A stretch of 64,000 nt of DNA from Rhizobium gallicum bv. gallicum R602sp (GTDB lineage: Bacteria; Pseudomonadota; Alphaproteobacteria; Rhizobiales; Rhizobiaceae). Below are positions 44,575-52,975 of the stretch, one piece after another. A program made the translations under genes and the position numbers. The stretch covers positions 2,237,501-2,301,500 of the forward strand of contig NZ_CP006877.1 of assembly GCF_000816845.1 (NCBI RefSeq), written 5' to 3'. The notes below the pieces were generated by a model. The model saw only the letters and a program-made list of their open reading frames with translations, was not told the origin of the DNA and did no database searches. How positions within the stretch are numbered: the stretch's first letter is position 1; each line of letters opens with the position of its first letter.

Positions 44575-46013
44575 GGCTTCACCTCATTCGGTGCCATGCC
44601 GCTCAGCGCCGAGTTTAGGTTGCTCTCGGCATCGAGCAGGAAGTTGGCCGCCACCACCACCTGATCGCCCGCTGCGATGCCTTTGGTGATCTCAGTCTGC
44701 TCCTCACCGCGCATGCCGAGAGAGACATCCTTTGGCTCGAACTTGCCGTCACCCTTGTCTATGAAGACGACCTGCCGGTTGCCGGTATCGATGATTGCAC
44801 TGTTGGGCACGGCGACGACTGGTTTCTGTACGCCTGCTTCGATCTCGACGTCGGCGTACATGTTGGCCATCAGAATACCGTCCGGGTTTGGAAGCTCGAT
44901 CCTGACTTTCGTTGTGCGAGTCTCCTGCTGGATTTCGGGATAGATGAGATCGACGGCTCCTTCGAAAGTCCTGCCCGGGAGGCTCCGAACCCTCACGGCA
45001 ACCGGGACTCCCTTTTGAATGGAAGCCAGATCGAATTCCGGCACGTCGGCGATGACCCAGACATGGGAGGTGTCCGCAATCCGAAACAACGGATCACCCT
45101 GTTTCGCCATCATTCCGGTTGTCGCCATGCGTTCAAGGACGATCCCATTGCGGGGGGAAACATATTCGATGCTCGTTGGCACCTGATGCCTCTCGGCAAT
45201 GCTCCGGATCACTTGGTCCGGTACGCCCAGGTTCTTCAGTCGAAGCGCCGAACCGGCATCGCTGTTGCGGAGATCGCCCTTCCCCGCAGCGAATTCAGCT
45301 CCGGTGGTGGCGATTTCCTTGGAATAGAAGCTGAAGAGGCTCTCTCCCTTGCCGATGCGGTCGCCAGTTGTAACGTTTGCCACGTCATCGACGAAAGCAT
45401 CGGTGCGCATAGAGATGACGCTGATGAGCCGCTCGTCCAAGGTGACCGTTCCGGGCACCCGGATTTTGCGGGAGATGCTCGCCAGTTCGGCCTTCGTCGT
45501 TTTGACACCCGTGCGCTGCAGCTTGCCGAGCGAAACCTTGACCGTCGATGCGCCGGCCTGATCGCCTTCAAAGACGGGGATGTAATCCATTCCCATGGAA
45601 TCCTTCTTCGGCACTTTGGAAGTGTCCGGAAGACCCATCGGGTTGCGATAATAAAGGACCTTGCGTTCTTTCGCAGGCGATCCCGACATCGACCTTTTCG
45701 GCTGGTCGGTCGTTTCGGCCGTTTTGACGCCTGAGGCTGTAAAGCTGATGTCTTCACTTTCGCGAACGGACACGAAATCGCGCCCGTCCGACGTTTTCTT
45801 AGGCTTGGCAGAATATTCGGGCAGCCCGTCCGGATGGCGGTAATAAATGACGGCCCCGGTCGGTTCAGGTTTGCTCGGCTGTGCTTCAGCGACGGACATG
45901 TCGAAAAGCCGGTGGAGTTGTTGCTTGCCTACTCCCTGGGCACCAGCCAGGTACGCTCCCCCGCCAACGAGGGCGAGGGAGGTAACGGCGGCCAGCCATG
46001 CTGCGGTCTTCAC
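44571..46013 (-). CDS. cusB: CusB-type membrane-fusion protein with two N-terminal metal-binding repeats
   Basis: 480 residues from a GTG at 46013 overlapping the upstream stop. After an N-terminal anchor two HMBD-like repeats occur: VIYYRHPDGLPEYSAKPKKT (about residues 55-85) and VLYYRNPMGLPDTSKVPKKD (about 118-150). Then follow the barrel-sandwich and beta-barrel domains (SLFSFYSKEIATTGAEFAAG, VWVIADVPEFDLASIQKG). It links CusA to an outer-membrane channel and delivers Cu(I)/Ag(I). One such repeat is common; two copies are less so. Confidence 0.93.
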   Translation of the reverse strand: MKTAAWLAAVTSLALVGGGAYLAGAQGVGKQQLHRLFDMSVAEAQPSKPEPTGAVIYYRHPDGLPEYSAKPKKTSDGRDFVSVRESEDISFTASGVKTAETTDQPKRSMSGSPAKERKVLYYRNPMGLPDTSKVPKKDSMGMDYIPVFEGDQAGASTVKVSLGKLQRTGVKTTKAELASISRKIRVPGTVTLDERLISVISMRTDAFVDDVANVTTGDRIGKGESLFSFYSKEIATTGAEFAAGKGDLRNSDAGSALRLKNLGVPDQVIRSIAERHQVPTSIEYVSPRNGIVLERMATTGMMAKQGDPLFRIADTSHVWVIADVPEFDLASIQKGVPVAVRVRSLPGRTFEGAVDLIYPEIQQETRTTKVRIELPNPDGILMANMYADVEIEAGVQKPVVAVPNSAIIDTGNRQVVFIDKGDGKFEPKDVSLGMRGEEQTEITKGIAAGDQVVVAANFLLDAESNLNSALSGMAPNEVKP

Positions 46014-46414
46014 GGGGTGGCCTTGACGACGACTTCACCTGTGACGGTGTCGCCCTCGCCCTGAACTTTCGCCCCAAGCTGGAAGCGCCATCCGCCTTCC
46101 ATGCCCAGATTGGTCTTGAACTTATAGATACCCGCCTGCCCGGAGGGCAGTTCCTCGACAGGCGTGGTCATCGTCTCCATGCCCTCTGGAGCCATGTCCA
46201 TCAGGGTGGTGAAAATAACCGCGTCAGATACGGGCTGCCCGTTTCTTTTATCAACGAGACGAACAGAAACTTCGGCATCGGGTCCCTGTTTCACCTCTGC
46301 TGACACGAGCTGAAACTCGTAGTATTGAGGGCTGGCATAGGAAAACGTCGATGAGGCTGACAAAATGGCAATTGCAGCGAGGCTTCCTCGCGCAAAGTTC
46401 CTTGTGATTTTCAT
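46010..46414 (-). CDS. FixH/YtkA-like periplasmic protein
   Basis: 134 residues with a signal peptide (start MKITRNFARGSLAAIAILSA) and an immunoglobulin-like domain: EFQLVSAEVKQGPDAEVSVR, MDMAPEGMETMTTPVEELPS and GIYKFKTNLGMEGGWRFQL. This is the FixH/YtkA pattern, found next to Cus-type efflux genes, where a periplasmic copper-handling role is supposed. The Met-rich MDMAPEGMETM loop fits Cu(I). It is translationally coupled to cusB. Confidence 0.8.
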   Translation of the reverse strand: MKITRNFARGSLAAIAILSASSTFSYASPQYYEFQLVSAEVKQGPDAEVSVRLVDKRNGQPVSDAVIFTTLMDMAPEGMETMTTPVEELPSGQAGIYKFKTNLGMEGGWRFQLGAKVQGEGDTVTGEVVVKATP

Positions 46415-46508
46415 AGTTCACATCTCTATAGGCGGGCTACGACCCCGCCAGGAAACAGGTAGCCGCACTCGCGCTCACGCGAGCAGCGACGGTCAAAGAG
46501 GATGAGAA

Positions 46509-46898
46509 CTAGACGCGTGGTGGTCGTGCCGGAGGTTCCACCACGGCAGATGCTAAACCCGCATCATGACCCACTAGGAAGGACGGCGCTCCCGGATAAG
46601 AAACCGATAGGCTGGCGGCGTCTGAGGCTTGCACAAGAAGCATAGACGCGCAGATGAGCGCCAACGGGCAATTCTTCGAGCAGTCAATTGGCGGCTGCTT
46701 CTCGTCCGGACAGCAAGGCATCTCCTCGGTGATAGAAGCGGTATCCGCAGACGCCAGCGGCATGTCCATGCCTGCCATCGCGGCAGGTCCCGACGAGGCC
46801 ATCGCGCTTTTCGCCACGCCCATACTCACCGGGCCAAGAATGACCCCGAGCATTGCAAGGACGCAAAACAGGCGTTGAATGGCGGCGACGAACTTCAT
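46509..46898 (-). CDS. Small Cys-rich secreted protein (DUF2946-like), copy 2
   Basis: 129 residues from MKFVAAIQRLFCVLAMLGVI. A signal peptide is followed by Met/Cys clusters (AAMAGMDMPLAS, EEMPCCPDEKQPPIDCSKNC) and a Pro-rich end (VVEPPARPPRV). The pattern CCPxxxxxxxxCxxxC with a hydrophobic centre is typical of DUF2946-like proteins in metal operons. It lies between spy and the FixH-like gene in the cus operon. Two GC-rich hairpins lie just after it (46432-46450 and around 46465-46485), which may reduce read-through. Confidence 0.65.
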   Translation of the reverse strand: MKFVAAIQRLFCVLAMLGVILGPVSMGVAKSAMASSGPAAMAGMDMPLASADTASITEEMPCCPDEKQPPIDCSKNCPLALICASMLLVQASDAASLSVSYPGAPSFLVGHDAGLASAVVEPPARPPRV

Positions 46899-46954
46899 CT
46901 GCCTATACTCGCATGCCACCTTGGCCGAAGAAAGCGGGCTCACGAAAATTTGTG

Positions 46955-47476
46955 CTATTTGCGATATCCGCGAAGCTCATTGTATTTGGCAATCTGCTCT
47001 GGCGTCAGGATCGCTTTTACCTCCAAGTGCGCTGAAAGATGAATCATTCGCAGGCGTGAGCGACTTTCCTCAGCGTTATCGATCAGGGCCGGTAGTTGGC
47101 TTTCCGCAACCGACCTGTTCTTGAAGACGGCATCAAGCTCGCGCTCGGCCGCCACGAACCTCTGCCCTTCCTGTATCGCGCGACGCTGCATGTCGGCGAA
47201 TATGGACTGGACGCGATGAACCTGCTCTTGCGTAAGCCCGATTTCATTTTTCATCGCAAGCAGGTGCGATGGGCCCGGATACCCGTTCAGCTCGGCAGGT
47301 TTCGCAAGGCCCCAACCGCCCCCACGCATCAGTTCGTCGATGTCAGCTTCGGAAAGCGATTTGATCTGGCGTCCAGTCTCTTCGGTGTACGGCGACATCG
47401 TGTGGTGCTGGTGCTGTTCAGTCGCGAAGGCGGCATTCGAAAGAAGAACGACGGCGATAGTCGAAACAAACTTCAT
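46955..47476 (-). CDS. Spy/CpxP/ZraP-like periplasmic metal-stress protein
   Basis: 173 residues with a signal peptide (start MKFVSTIAVVLLSNAAFATE), a His-rich N-terminus (EQHQHHTMSPYTEE) and an all-helical LTxxQ-type domain (EIGLTQEQVHRVQSIFADMQ, then AILTPEQIAKYNEL). Such proteins chaperone periplasmic proteins or buffer metals. It is the first gene of the seven-gene minus-strand operon down to DUF411 and is divergent from the Crp-like regulator with only 54 bp in the gap. Confidence 0.88.
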   Translation of the reverse strand: MKFVSTIAVVLLSNAAFATEQHQHHTMSPYTEETGRQIKSLSEADIDELMRGGGWGLAKPAELNGYPGPSHLLAMKNEIGLTQEQVHRVQSIFADMQRRAIQEGQRFVAAERELDAVFKNRSVAESQLPALIDNAEESRSRLRMIHLSAHLEVKAILTPEQIAKYNELRGYRK

Positions 47477-47526
47477 GAGGGTTCCTCAGGTGGACGCCCT
47501 CCACGCTTGCCCGCTTTCGCCCCGTA

Positions 47527-47548
47527 GGACATGATCGCTATCATGTCC
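47527..47548. promoter_or_regulatory. Perfect palindrome of FNR/Crp-box type at the crp-like start
   Basis: GGACATGAT-CGCT-ATCATGTCC: 9-bp arms, 4-nt centre. The core TGAT-N4-ATCA matches the FNR/FixK half-site spacing (TTGAT-N4-ATCAA). It overlaps both possible ATG starts (47531, 47543) of the Crp-like gene and lies about 60 bp before spy, so it could serve as an autoregulatory or shared operator. Confidence 0.6.
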
Positions 47549-48097
47549 GATCTCTTTCTCGACCATTTTCTGGAACTGTCGACAGGCAAAGCAACCTTTG
47601 CGGCCGGACAGCATATCTTCAATCAAGGTGACGCGATCACATGGCTGTATCTGATGCGGGCCGGAACAATCCATCTTGTCCGACACCAAGCCGATGGGAA
47701 CGTCGCCGTGCTTCAGCGGGCTTCGCCAGGCATGGTCGTCGCAGAAGCTTCCGTGTTCTCGTCCCGGTATCATTGTGATGCGGTCGCCGTAACGAATTCC
47801 GAGGCGCTGATCATTCCCGTAAATTCCGTCAGGGCGCTCCTCAGGAATGAGCCCGCATTCGCAGAAACCTGGGCTTCTTATCTGTCGCATCAGCTGCAAC
47901 AGGTACGTAAGCGTGCGGAAATCGCGAGCCTCAAAACCGTTTCAGCGCGTTTAAACGCGTGGCTTGCTTGGAATGATGGGTTACTGCCATCAAAAGGTGA
48001 GTGGAAACACCTCGCTGATGAGATCGGAGTGTCGCCGGAAGCGCTTTATCGAGAACTGGCAAAGCGCGGCAAATCTTTTTCGCACAAGACTTCTTGA
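47543..48097 (+). CDS. Crp/Fnr-family transcriptional regulator
   Basis: 184 residues from MSDLFLDHFLELS (an ATG four codons earlier is equally possible; the palindrome covers both). The N-terminal cyclic-nucleotide-type beta-barrel (GQHIFNQGDAITWLYLMRAG) and a C-terminal helix-turn-helix (KHLADEIGVSPEALYRELAK) are clear. In the phosphate-binding cassette E is kept (VVAEASVFSS) but the Arg-Ser of cAMP receptors is Tyr-His-Cys (RYHCDAVA), so cAMP binding is doubtful and metal or redox sensing is possible. It is divergent from spy and upstream of copZ. Its stop codon lies inside the copZ promoter. Confidence 0.88.
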   Translation: MSDLFLDHFLELSTGKATFAAGQHIFNQGDAITWLYLMRAGTIHLVRHQADGNVAVLQRASPGMVVAEASVFSSRYHCDAVAVTNSEALIIPVNSVRALLRNEPAFAETWASYLSHQLQQVRKRAEIASLKTVSARLNAWLAWNDGLLPSKGEWKHLADEIGVSPEALYRELAKRGKSFSHKTS

Positions 48098-48124
48098 CCT
48101 TCCCATGGTGGGAAGCCCCACATG
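48094..48124 (+). promoter_or_regulatory. HmrR/CueR-type promoter for copZ
   Basis: TTGACC at 48094-48099 with the dyad CCTTCCC-ATGG-TGGGAAG behind it. The -35 hexamer overlaps the TGA stop of the Crp-like gene, so copZ has its own copper-inducible promoter set in the end of that gene. Confidence 0.85.
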
Positions 48125-48152
48125 TGAATGGCCGCAAATTACGGAGACGACC

Positions 48153-48356
48153 ATGTACGAGTTCGAAATTCAGAATATGACCTGTGGACACTGCGCCGGT
48201 ACGGTTGAAAAGGCGATCAAGGCTGCCGATCCAGCAGCGTCTGCCAGCATCGATCTTACTGCGAAGAGTGCCAAGGTCGAGACTAGAGTTGATCCGGCGA
48301 CCATCAAGGCTGCAATCGAGAACGCGGGCTACCCCTCAAGTTTTAGGCAAATTTGA
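48153..48356 (+). CDS. copZ: Copper chaperone CopZ (HMA domain)
   Basis: 67 residues, one heavy-metal-associated domain with the Cu(I) site MTCGHC at residues 9-14 (MYEFEIQNMTCGHCAGTVEK). It carries Cu(I) in the cytosol, probably to CopA. GGAG lies 8 bp before the ATG. Expression should follow copper through the HmrR promoter just upstream. Confidence 0.93.
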   Translation: MYEFEIQNMTCGHCAGTVEKAIKAADPAASASIDLTAKSAKVETRVDPATIKAAIENAGYPSSFRQI

Positions 48357-48750
48357 CGGCGGCCGGAGCACCGGATTGAAGCGGTGCTCCGCTCCGACTC
48401 TCTAGGCTGCCTTGCTCGGTGCAGTCATCATTTCCTGCTTCACCGCATCAATCGACGGTCGCTCGTAGGACGAGATTATCCTACGCCCGTTACCATTTGG
48501 GTGCGCCCGTGGTGGACATAAAATTCAGCAGGGACCTTGTAGCATGGTCCTTACTCTCACCTCCGACGACGGCGACGCTGCTAAATGTGCCGCCGAGGAG
48601 AGGACGGAGCGAATCGATGCCCTTCAGGCTTCGTAGCCGACATACGCCATCATCAAGTTTACGCTATTGCCCTTCACGGTTTGCGGCAATCGCTGGCTCG
48701 ATACGAAGATCGACTTCGTTTCCGCCAAGACCTGATCCAGGATTGTCGTG
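48357..48750. other. 390-bp gap after copZ with minus-strand gene relics
   Basis: No intact gene. On the minus strand short runs read like coding sequence (for example CPGDTTILDQVLAETKSIFV, ending at 48631, and IISSYERPSIDAVKQEMM, ending near 48405), but they are in different frames and start nowhere. They look like eroded 3' ends of one or more genes. Family not recognised. Confidence 0.4.
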
Positions 48751-49413
48751 TCACCGGGGCAACTCATAGGTCTGGGGCGACAGTCGATATGCTTCTTCAC
48801 AAAGCGGCGAACAAAACCACGGCCCCTGAGGGGCGGCCCGCCTATAGGATGAATACGGTGCATGCATCTTACACACCGGATCGATCCAGGCCGGGTCAGC
48901 CGACGGACCAAGCTCGATCTCATAGAGAGGGACTTCCCCGGCTACCGATCTAATCGCCACCATCCCGAGGTCTCGCACTAGAATACCTCTGGCGGCAGCC
49001 GCCTCGGCAATGGGTTGAGTGGCAAGCAATTGACCAGGCGATGCGAGCGCGGCGATGCGGGCAGCAACGTTGACAGTCGATCCAAAGAGATCGCCTGCTC
49101 TGCGGATCACCGGCCCATGGTTCAGCGCCGTCCGAGTAAGCGGTAGCCGCGATTCTTTACGGCATGCCTGCAACAGCGTTCCGAGTACCTGGATCGCTGT
49201 ATCGGGCTCAGGAAACGAGAGCATTGCCTCATCGCCGATCCATTTGATCGGGGGCTCATAGCCGCTGAGGGCGTCGCGGACCATGCTTTCGAATACTTCA
49301 AGCACGTCAAGCGCAGCCGCGTCACCATACACGTCCGCAATAGCGCTGAAACCCGCGATATCTATGAACGCAACGGTGGCGGGAGCTTTATCCAAATTCT
49401 CTCGCTGCCTCAC
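48751..49413 (-). CDS. Class III nucleotidyl cyclase fused to a C-terminal YHS metal domain
   Basis: 220 residues. The catalytic domain has the metal-binding Asp18 (FIDIAGFSAIADVYG) and Asp61 with Lys57 (IKWIGDEAMLSF), the loop RRAGDLFGSTVNVAARIA with Asn115 and Arg119, so an active adenylate or guanylate cyclase is expected. Residues 178-216 form a YHS/TRASH-type domain: DPVCKMHAP with Cys181, then WFCSPLCEEAYRLSP with Cys201 and Cys205. Such Cys sets bind Cu or other soft metals. It is convergent with copZ and divergent from copA. Metal control of cyclase activity is inferred. Confidence 0.85.
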   Translation of the reverse strand: MRQRENLDKAPATVAFIDIAGFSAIADVYGDAAALDVLEVFESMVRDALSGYEPPIKWIGDEAMLSFPEPDTAIQVLGTLLQACRKESRLPLTRTALNHGPVIRRAGDLFGSTVNVAARIAALASPGQLLATQPIAEAAAARGILVRDLGMVAIRSVAGEVPLYEIELGPSADPAWIDPVCKMHAPYSSYRRAAPQGPWFCSPLCEEAYRLSPQTYELPR

Positions 49414-49515
49414 ATCGCTCTCCTTGGCCCGAAGATTTGATCGCTAGCAACGCCGCATTCTCGCTCGCGTTCGCTTCCTAAGCAACGTCTGAAACTCATC
49501 GCCAACAATGAGTCC

Positions 49516-49547
49516 TTGACCTTCCCATCATGGGAAGGATTACTTAT
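49516..49547 (+). promoter_or_regulatory. HmrR/CueR-type promoter for copA-hmrR
   Basis: TTGACC at 49516-49521, dyad CCTTCCC-ATCA-TGGGAAGG, and a -10-like TACTTA 19 bp after the -35. It is the best of the four sites in this window and sits 28 bp before the copA start. Confidence 0.88.
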
Positions 49548-49574
49548 GTATGCAGTTCAATGAGGGATCGTCCC

Positions 49575-52055
49575 ATGACTGCCATATCACAGATGGAAAA
49601 ATCGACCGCGCTGCCCATCCCGACCGAGTTCGGGATCGAAGGAATGTCCTGTGCGTCGTGCGTCGTCCGGGTCGAGAAAGCCATCAAATCTATTCCCGGC
49701 GTCAATGCCGCGTCAGTCAACCTTGCGACAGAGCGAGCAACGGTAACTTTCAAGGATGCGGTCGATACCGTTGCCGTCCTGCAGGCCATCGAGGGTGCTG
49801 GCTATGAAGCAAAGATCGAAACGCAGGAATTTCTCGTCGAGGGTATGACTTGCGCGTCTTGCGTCTCGCGCGTCGAGCGTGCCCTCAAGGCGGTTCCCGG
49901 CGTTACGGAAGCCAACGTCAATCTTACGACGGAGAAGGCGACAATCCGTTATGTGTCAGGCGCAACGACCTCAGCGGCTCTCTCCGCAGCCGTCCGCAAT
50001 GCGGGTTACGAGACCAAAGCCACTGTCAATGTTGCCCCTGAGGATCAAGAAGATAGCCGCGACGTTGAAATTCGGTCTCTCCGCAGAGAGCTACTTCTCG
50101 CCGCCGCTTTAACGCTGCCGTTGTTCACCGCGGAAATGGGCTCGCACTTCATTCCCGGGGTGCATGGCTTCATCATGGACACGGTCGGAATGCGTGAGAG
50201 CCTGTACGCCCAGTTCGGGCTGGCAACCATCGTATTGTTCGGCCCAGGGCTTCGTTTTTTCCGCAAGGGTGTCCCAAACCTGTTGCGTTGGACACCTGAT
50301 ATGAATTCTCTTGTCGTTCTCGGGACAACGGCGGCGTGGGCCTATTCAGTAGTCGCCACGTTTCTTCCGAGCGCCCTGCCCGCTGGTACCGTTAACGTCT
50401 ATTATGAGGCAGCAGCCGTCATCATCACGCTGATCCTTCTGGGTCGGTACCTTGAGGCTCGGGCGAAAGGCAAAACCAGCCAGGCAATCAAGAGGTTGCT
50501 CGGCCTTCAGGCCAAGACTGCCTTTGTCGATCATGGCGGTGAATTCGTAGAAATACAGATCAGCGATGTCGTCGTCGGAGACGTCATTCGAATTCGCCCT
50601 GGCGAAAAGGTGCCGGTCGACGGGACTGTCGTTACTGGTGCATCCTACGTCGATGAAGCCATGATAACGGGTGAACCGGTACCAGTCTTGAAGACCGCCG
50701 ATAGCGAAGTTGTCGGCGGCACCATCAACAAGACCGGTTCCTTTACGTTCCGCGCAACGAAAGTCGGTAGCGACACTCTGCTCGCGCAGATCATCAAGAT
50801 GGTCGAGGCAGCGCAGGGCTCGAAACTGCCGATCCAGGCGCTGGTTGACAAGGTCACCGGCTGGTTCGTGCCTGCTGTGATGGCCGCAGCTCTCCTGACG
50901 TTCGGCGCTTGGATGCTGTTGGGGCCATCTCCGGCTTTGAGCTTTGCGCTGGTCAATGCAGTCGCGGTCCTGATCATTGCCTGCCCCTGCGCCATGGGCC
51001 TCGCGACGCCAACCTCAATCATGGTCGGCACCGGACGTGCTGCAGAGCTTGGCATCTTGTTCCGCAAAGGCGAAGCACTTCAAAGCTTGCGGGATACGCA
51101 AATCATCGCAGTCGATAAGACGGGTACACTGACCAAGGGCAAGCCCGAACTCACCGACTTCCAGGTGTTGCCAGGCTATAGCCGTGATGATGTGCTCTCT
51201 TGGGTCGCCAGCCTTGAAACCCTCTCGGAGCATCCGATTGCGGAAGCTATTGTTGCAGCAGGAAAGGCAAGTGGGCTTCTGAACCTGGAAGTATCTGGTT
51301 TCGAGGCATCGCCGGGCTTCGGCGTGAGCGGTATCGTTGCCGGGCGTAAAATTCTCGTCGGTGCTGACCGAGCGCTGGCCCGCGAAGGCATTGAAGTCAC
51401 AGCCTTCGCCAGCCTCGCAAGCGATCTTGGTCGCGAAGGAAAGTCGCCCCTTTACACAGCTGTCGACGGACAACTGGCAGCCATCATTGCGGTGTCCGAT
51501 CCGATAAAGGAAACGACGCCAGCCGCAATCCAAGCACTACACGCCCAAGGCTTGAAGATTGCGATGATTACCGGCGACAATCGTCGCACGGCAGAGGCAA
51601 TTGCCGCGCAATTGGGTATTGATCAGGTTATCGCGGAGGTTCTTCCGGACGGCAAAGTAGAGGCCGTTAAAAAGCTTCGCGAAAACGGCCAGAAGGTTGC
51701 GTTCATCGGCGATGGCATCAACGATGCCCCGGCCCTGTCTGAAGCTGACGTCGGCCTGGCGGTCGGTACCGGTACCGACATCGCCATCGAAAGTGCGGAT
51801 GTCGTGCTGATATCAGGCGATCTGACCGGTGTGGCTCGCGCCATTGCACTCAGCCGGGCGACGATCCGGAACATCATGCAGAACCTGTTCTGGGCCTTCG
51901 CCTACAACGTCAGCCTGGTGCCGGTGGCAGCCGGTGTCTTGTATCCAATTAACGGCACACTGCTCTCGCCGGTCTTCGCAGCGGGGGCGATGGCAATGTC
52001 CAGCGTCTTCGTCTTGGGCAACGCGCTTCGTTTGCGTCGTTACCAAGCCAACTGA
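49575..52055 (+). CDS. copA: Cu(I)-translocating P1B-type ATPase CopA
   Basis: 826 residues. Two N-terminal HMA domains (GMSCASC with Cys26/Cys29, GMTCASC with Cys93/Cys96), then the ATPase core: transmembrane CPC at 470-472, phosphorylated Asp514 in DKTGTLT, the SEHPIAEAI His-Pro motif, MITGDN and [12 protein letters not shown] and MxxSS in the last two helices ([17 protein letters not shown]) mark the Cu(I) subgroup. It pumps Cu(I) from cytosol to periplasm. The ATG at 49575 lies after the promoter; an earlier in-frame ATG at 49530 falls inside it. hmrR follows by 58 bp. Confidence 0.96.
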   Translation: MTAISQMEKSTALPIPTEFGIEGMSCASCVVRVEKAIKSIPGVNAASVNLATERATVTFKDAVDTVAVLQAIEGAGYEAKIETQEFLVEGMTCASCVSRVERALKAVPGVTEANVNLTTEKATIRYVSGATTSAALSAAVRNAGYETKATVNVAPEDQEDSRDVEIRSLRRELLLAAALTLPLFTAEMGSHFIPGVHGFIMDTVGMRESLYAQFGLATIVLFGPGLRFFRKGVPNLLRWTPDMNSLVVLGTTAAWAYSVVATFLPSALPAGTVNVYYEAAAVIITLILLGRYLEARAKGKTSQAIKRLLGLQAKTAFVDHGGEFVEIQISDVVVGDVIRIRPGEKVPVDGTVVTGASYVDEAMITGEPVPVLKTADSEVVGGTINKTGSFTFRATKVGSDTLLAQIIKMVEAAQGSKLPIQALVDKVTGWFVPAVMAAALLTFGAWMLLGPSPALSFALVNAVAVLIIACPCAMGLATPTSIMVGTGRAAELGILFRKGEALQSLRDTQIIAVDKTGTLTKGKPELTDFQVLPGYSRDDVLSWVASLETLSEHPIAEAIVAAGKASGLLNLEVSGFEASPGFGVSGIVAGRKILVGADRALAREGIEVTAFASLASDLGREGKSPLYTAVDGQLAAIIAVSDPIKETTPAAIQALHAQGLKIAMITGDNRRTAEAIAAQLGIDQVIAEVLPDGKVEAVKKLRENGQKVAFIGDGINDAPALSEADVGLAVGTGTDIAIESADVVLISGDLTGVARAIALSRATIRNIMQNLFWAFAYNVSLVPVAAGVLYPINGTLLSPVFAAGAMAMSSVFVLGNALRLRRYQAN

Positions 52056-52113
52056 TAGCAGAGCTGCATCGCGGATTCCCGGTGCAGCTCCCTCGCAATG
52101 ATAGGAAAAAACG

Positions 52114-52578
52114 ATGAACATCGGACAAGCAGCCAAAGCCAGCGGCGTGTCGGCGAAAATGATCCGCTACTACGAGCAGATAAAGCTGATCACGCCAGCG
52201 CATCGTACGGAATCGAGTTACCGGACCTACTGTGAGAACGACATTCATACGCTCCGCTTCATTCGCCGAGCACGCGATCTCGGGTTTTCGGTTGAACAGA
52301 TGAAAACCTTGCTCGCGCTATGGCGAGACCGTTCACGCGCGAGCGCCGACGTCAAAAGTATTGCGCTGGAGCACATCGCCGAACTTGAGCGGAAGGCAGC
52401 TGCGATCCAGGCAATGACGCAAACGTTGAAGCACCTCGCCAACCATTGCCATGGCGACGAGCGGCCGGATTGCCCAATCATCGAGGAGTTCGCGAACTCG
52501 GCTAGCGATGATGACCTGCCAGGTATCAATGCCCGGTTTGGTGTGAATGGTCTGCGGACTGAGCTGCCCTCGCGCTGA
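52114..52578 (+). CDS. hmrR: Copper-responsive MerR-family regulator HmrR (CueR)
   Basis: 154 residues. The N-terminal MerR helix-turn-helix (MNIGQAAKASGVSAKMIRYY) is followed by the dimer helix and the metal loop CHGDERPDC, Cys112-x7-Cys120, as in CueR. Ser77 (RASADVK) marks sensors of monovalent Cu, Ag and Au. It should act on the four TTGACC-dyad promoters in the window, including the one ahead of its own copA-hmrR operon, giving feedback. Confidence 0.95.
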   Translation: MNIGQAAKASGVSAKMIRYYEQIKLITPAHRTESSYRTYCENDIHTLRFIRRARDLGFSVEQMKTLLALWRDRSRASADVKSIALEHIAELERKAAAIQAMTQTLKHLANHCHGDERPDCPIIEEFANSASDDDLPGINARFGVNGLRTELPSR

Positions 52579-52656
52579 TCAGTGTCCGAAGGCTTCAGAG
52601 CCGCAACATGTGCGATTTGGTTGATCGGCAAATGTCGTCCGCCAGCGTTAGCGGCT

Positions 52657-52903
52657 TCATTCACTGAGAACGCTCAAAATTGGACAGTACATCGCATCTC
52701 CGAATTCGCAAAGCTCCACCGTGCTGGCGAGCGTCTGTTCCATTCGGCGCAGATCGGCAATCTTCTGGCGAATGTCCGTGAGATGCGTGAGCGCAACCGT
52801 CTTCACCTCGCCGCAGCTGAATAGTTTCGATGTTTACGCTCGACAGACGCGATAGTTCTCCGATGGGAAACGTCCCGGTTCTCAAGGACGTGACAACACT
52901 CAT
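52657..52903 (-). pseudogene. merR: merR with internal deletion
   Basis: The N-terminal start MSVVTSLRTGTFPIGELSRL (first helix of the MerR DNA-binding domain) is joined at about SVNIETI to CGEVKTVALTHLTDIRQKIA in another frame, which then runs CEFGDAMYCPILSVLSE to the stop. The second part is the mercury-type dimer helix with metal Cys in the expected spacing. About 45-50 residues, including most of the winged helix, are missing, and the frame shifts. The regulator cannot be made intact. It remains divergent from merT with the operator between. Confidence 0.8.
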
Positions 52904-52914
52904 AAAAAAATCCC

Positions 52915-52946
52915 TTGCTTCTGTAGTCGCTACAGGAAGCACAATA
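52915..52946 (+). promoter_or_regulatory. MerR-type operator/promoter of merT
   Basis: TTGCTT (-35 like) overlapping the dyad TTCTGTAG-TCG-CTACAGGAA, with CACAAT about 19 bp after the -35. It lies in the merR-merT divergent gap. The site is intact although merR is deleted, so another MerR-family protein would be needed for control. Confidence 0.7.
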
Positions 52947-52975
52947 GCACATCCGACGAAATGAGGAGTATGTGC

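Noticed and set aside
46415..47530. HmrR site for the cus operon
   Set aside because: The gaps before spy and before the FixH-like gene were read for TTGACC with a CCTTCC/GGAAGG dyad; none was found.
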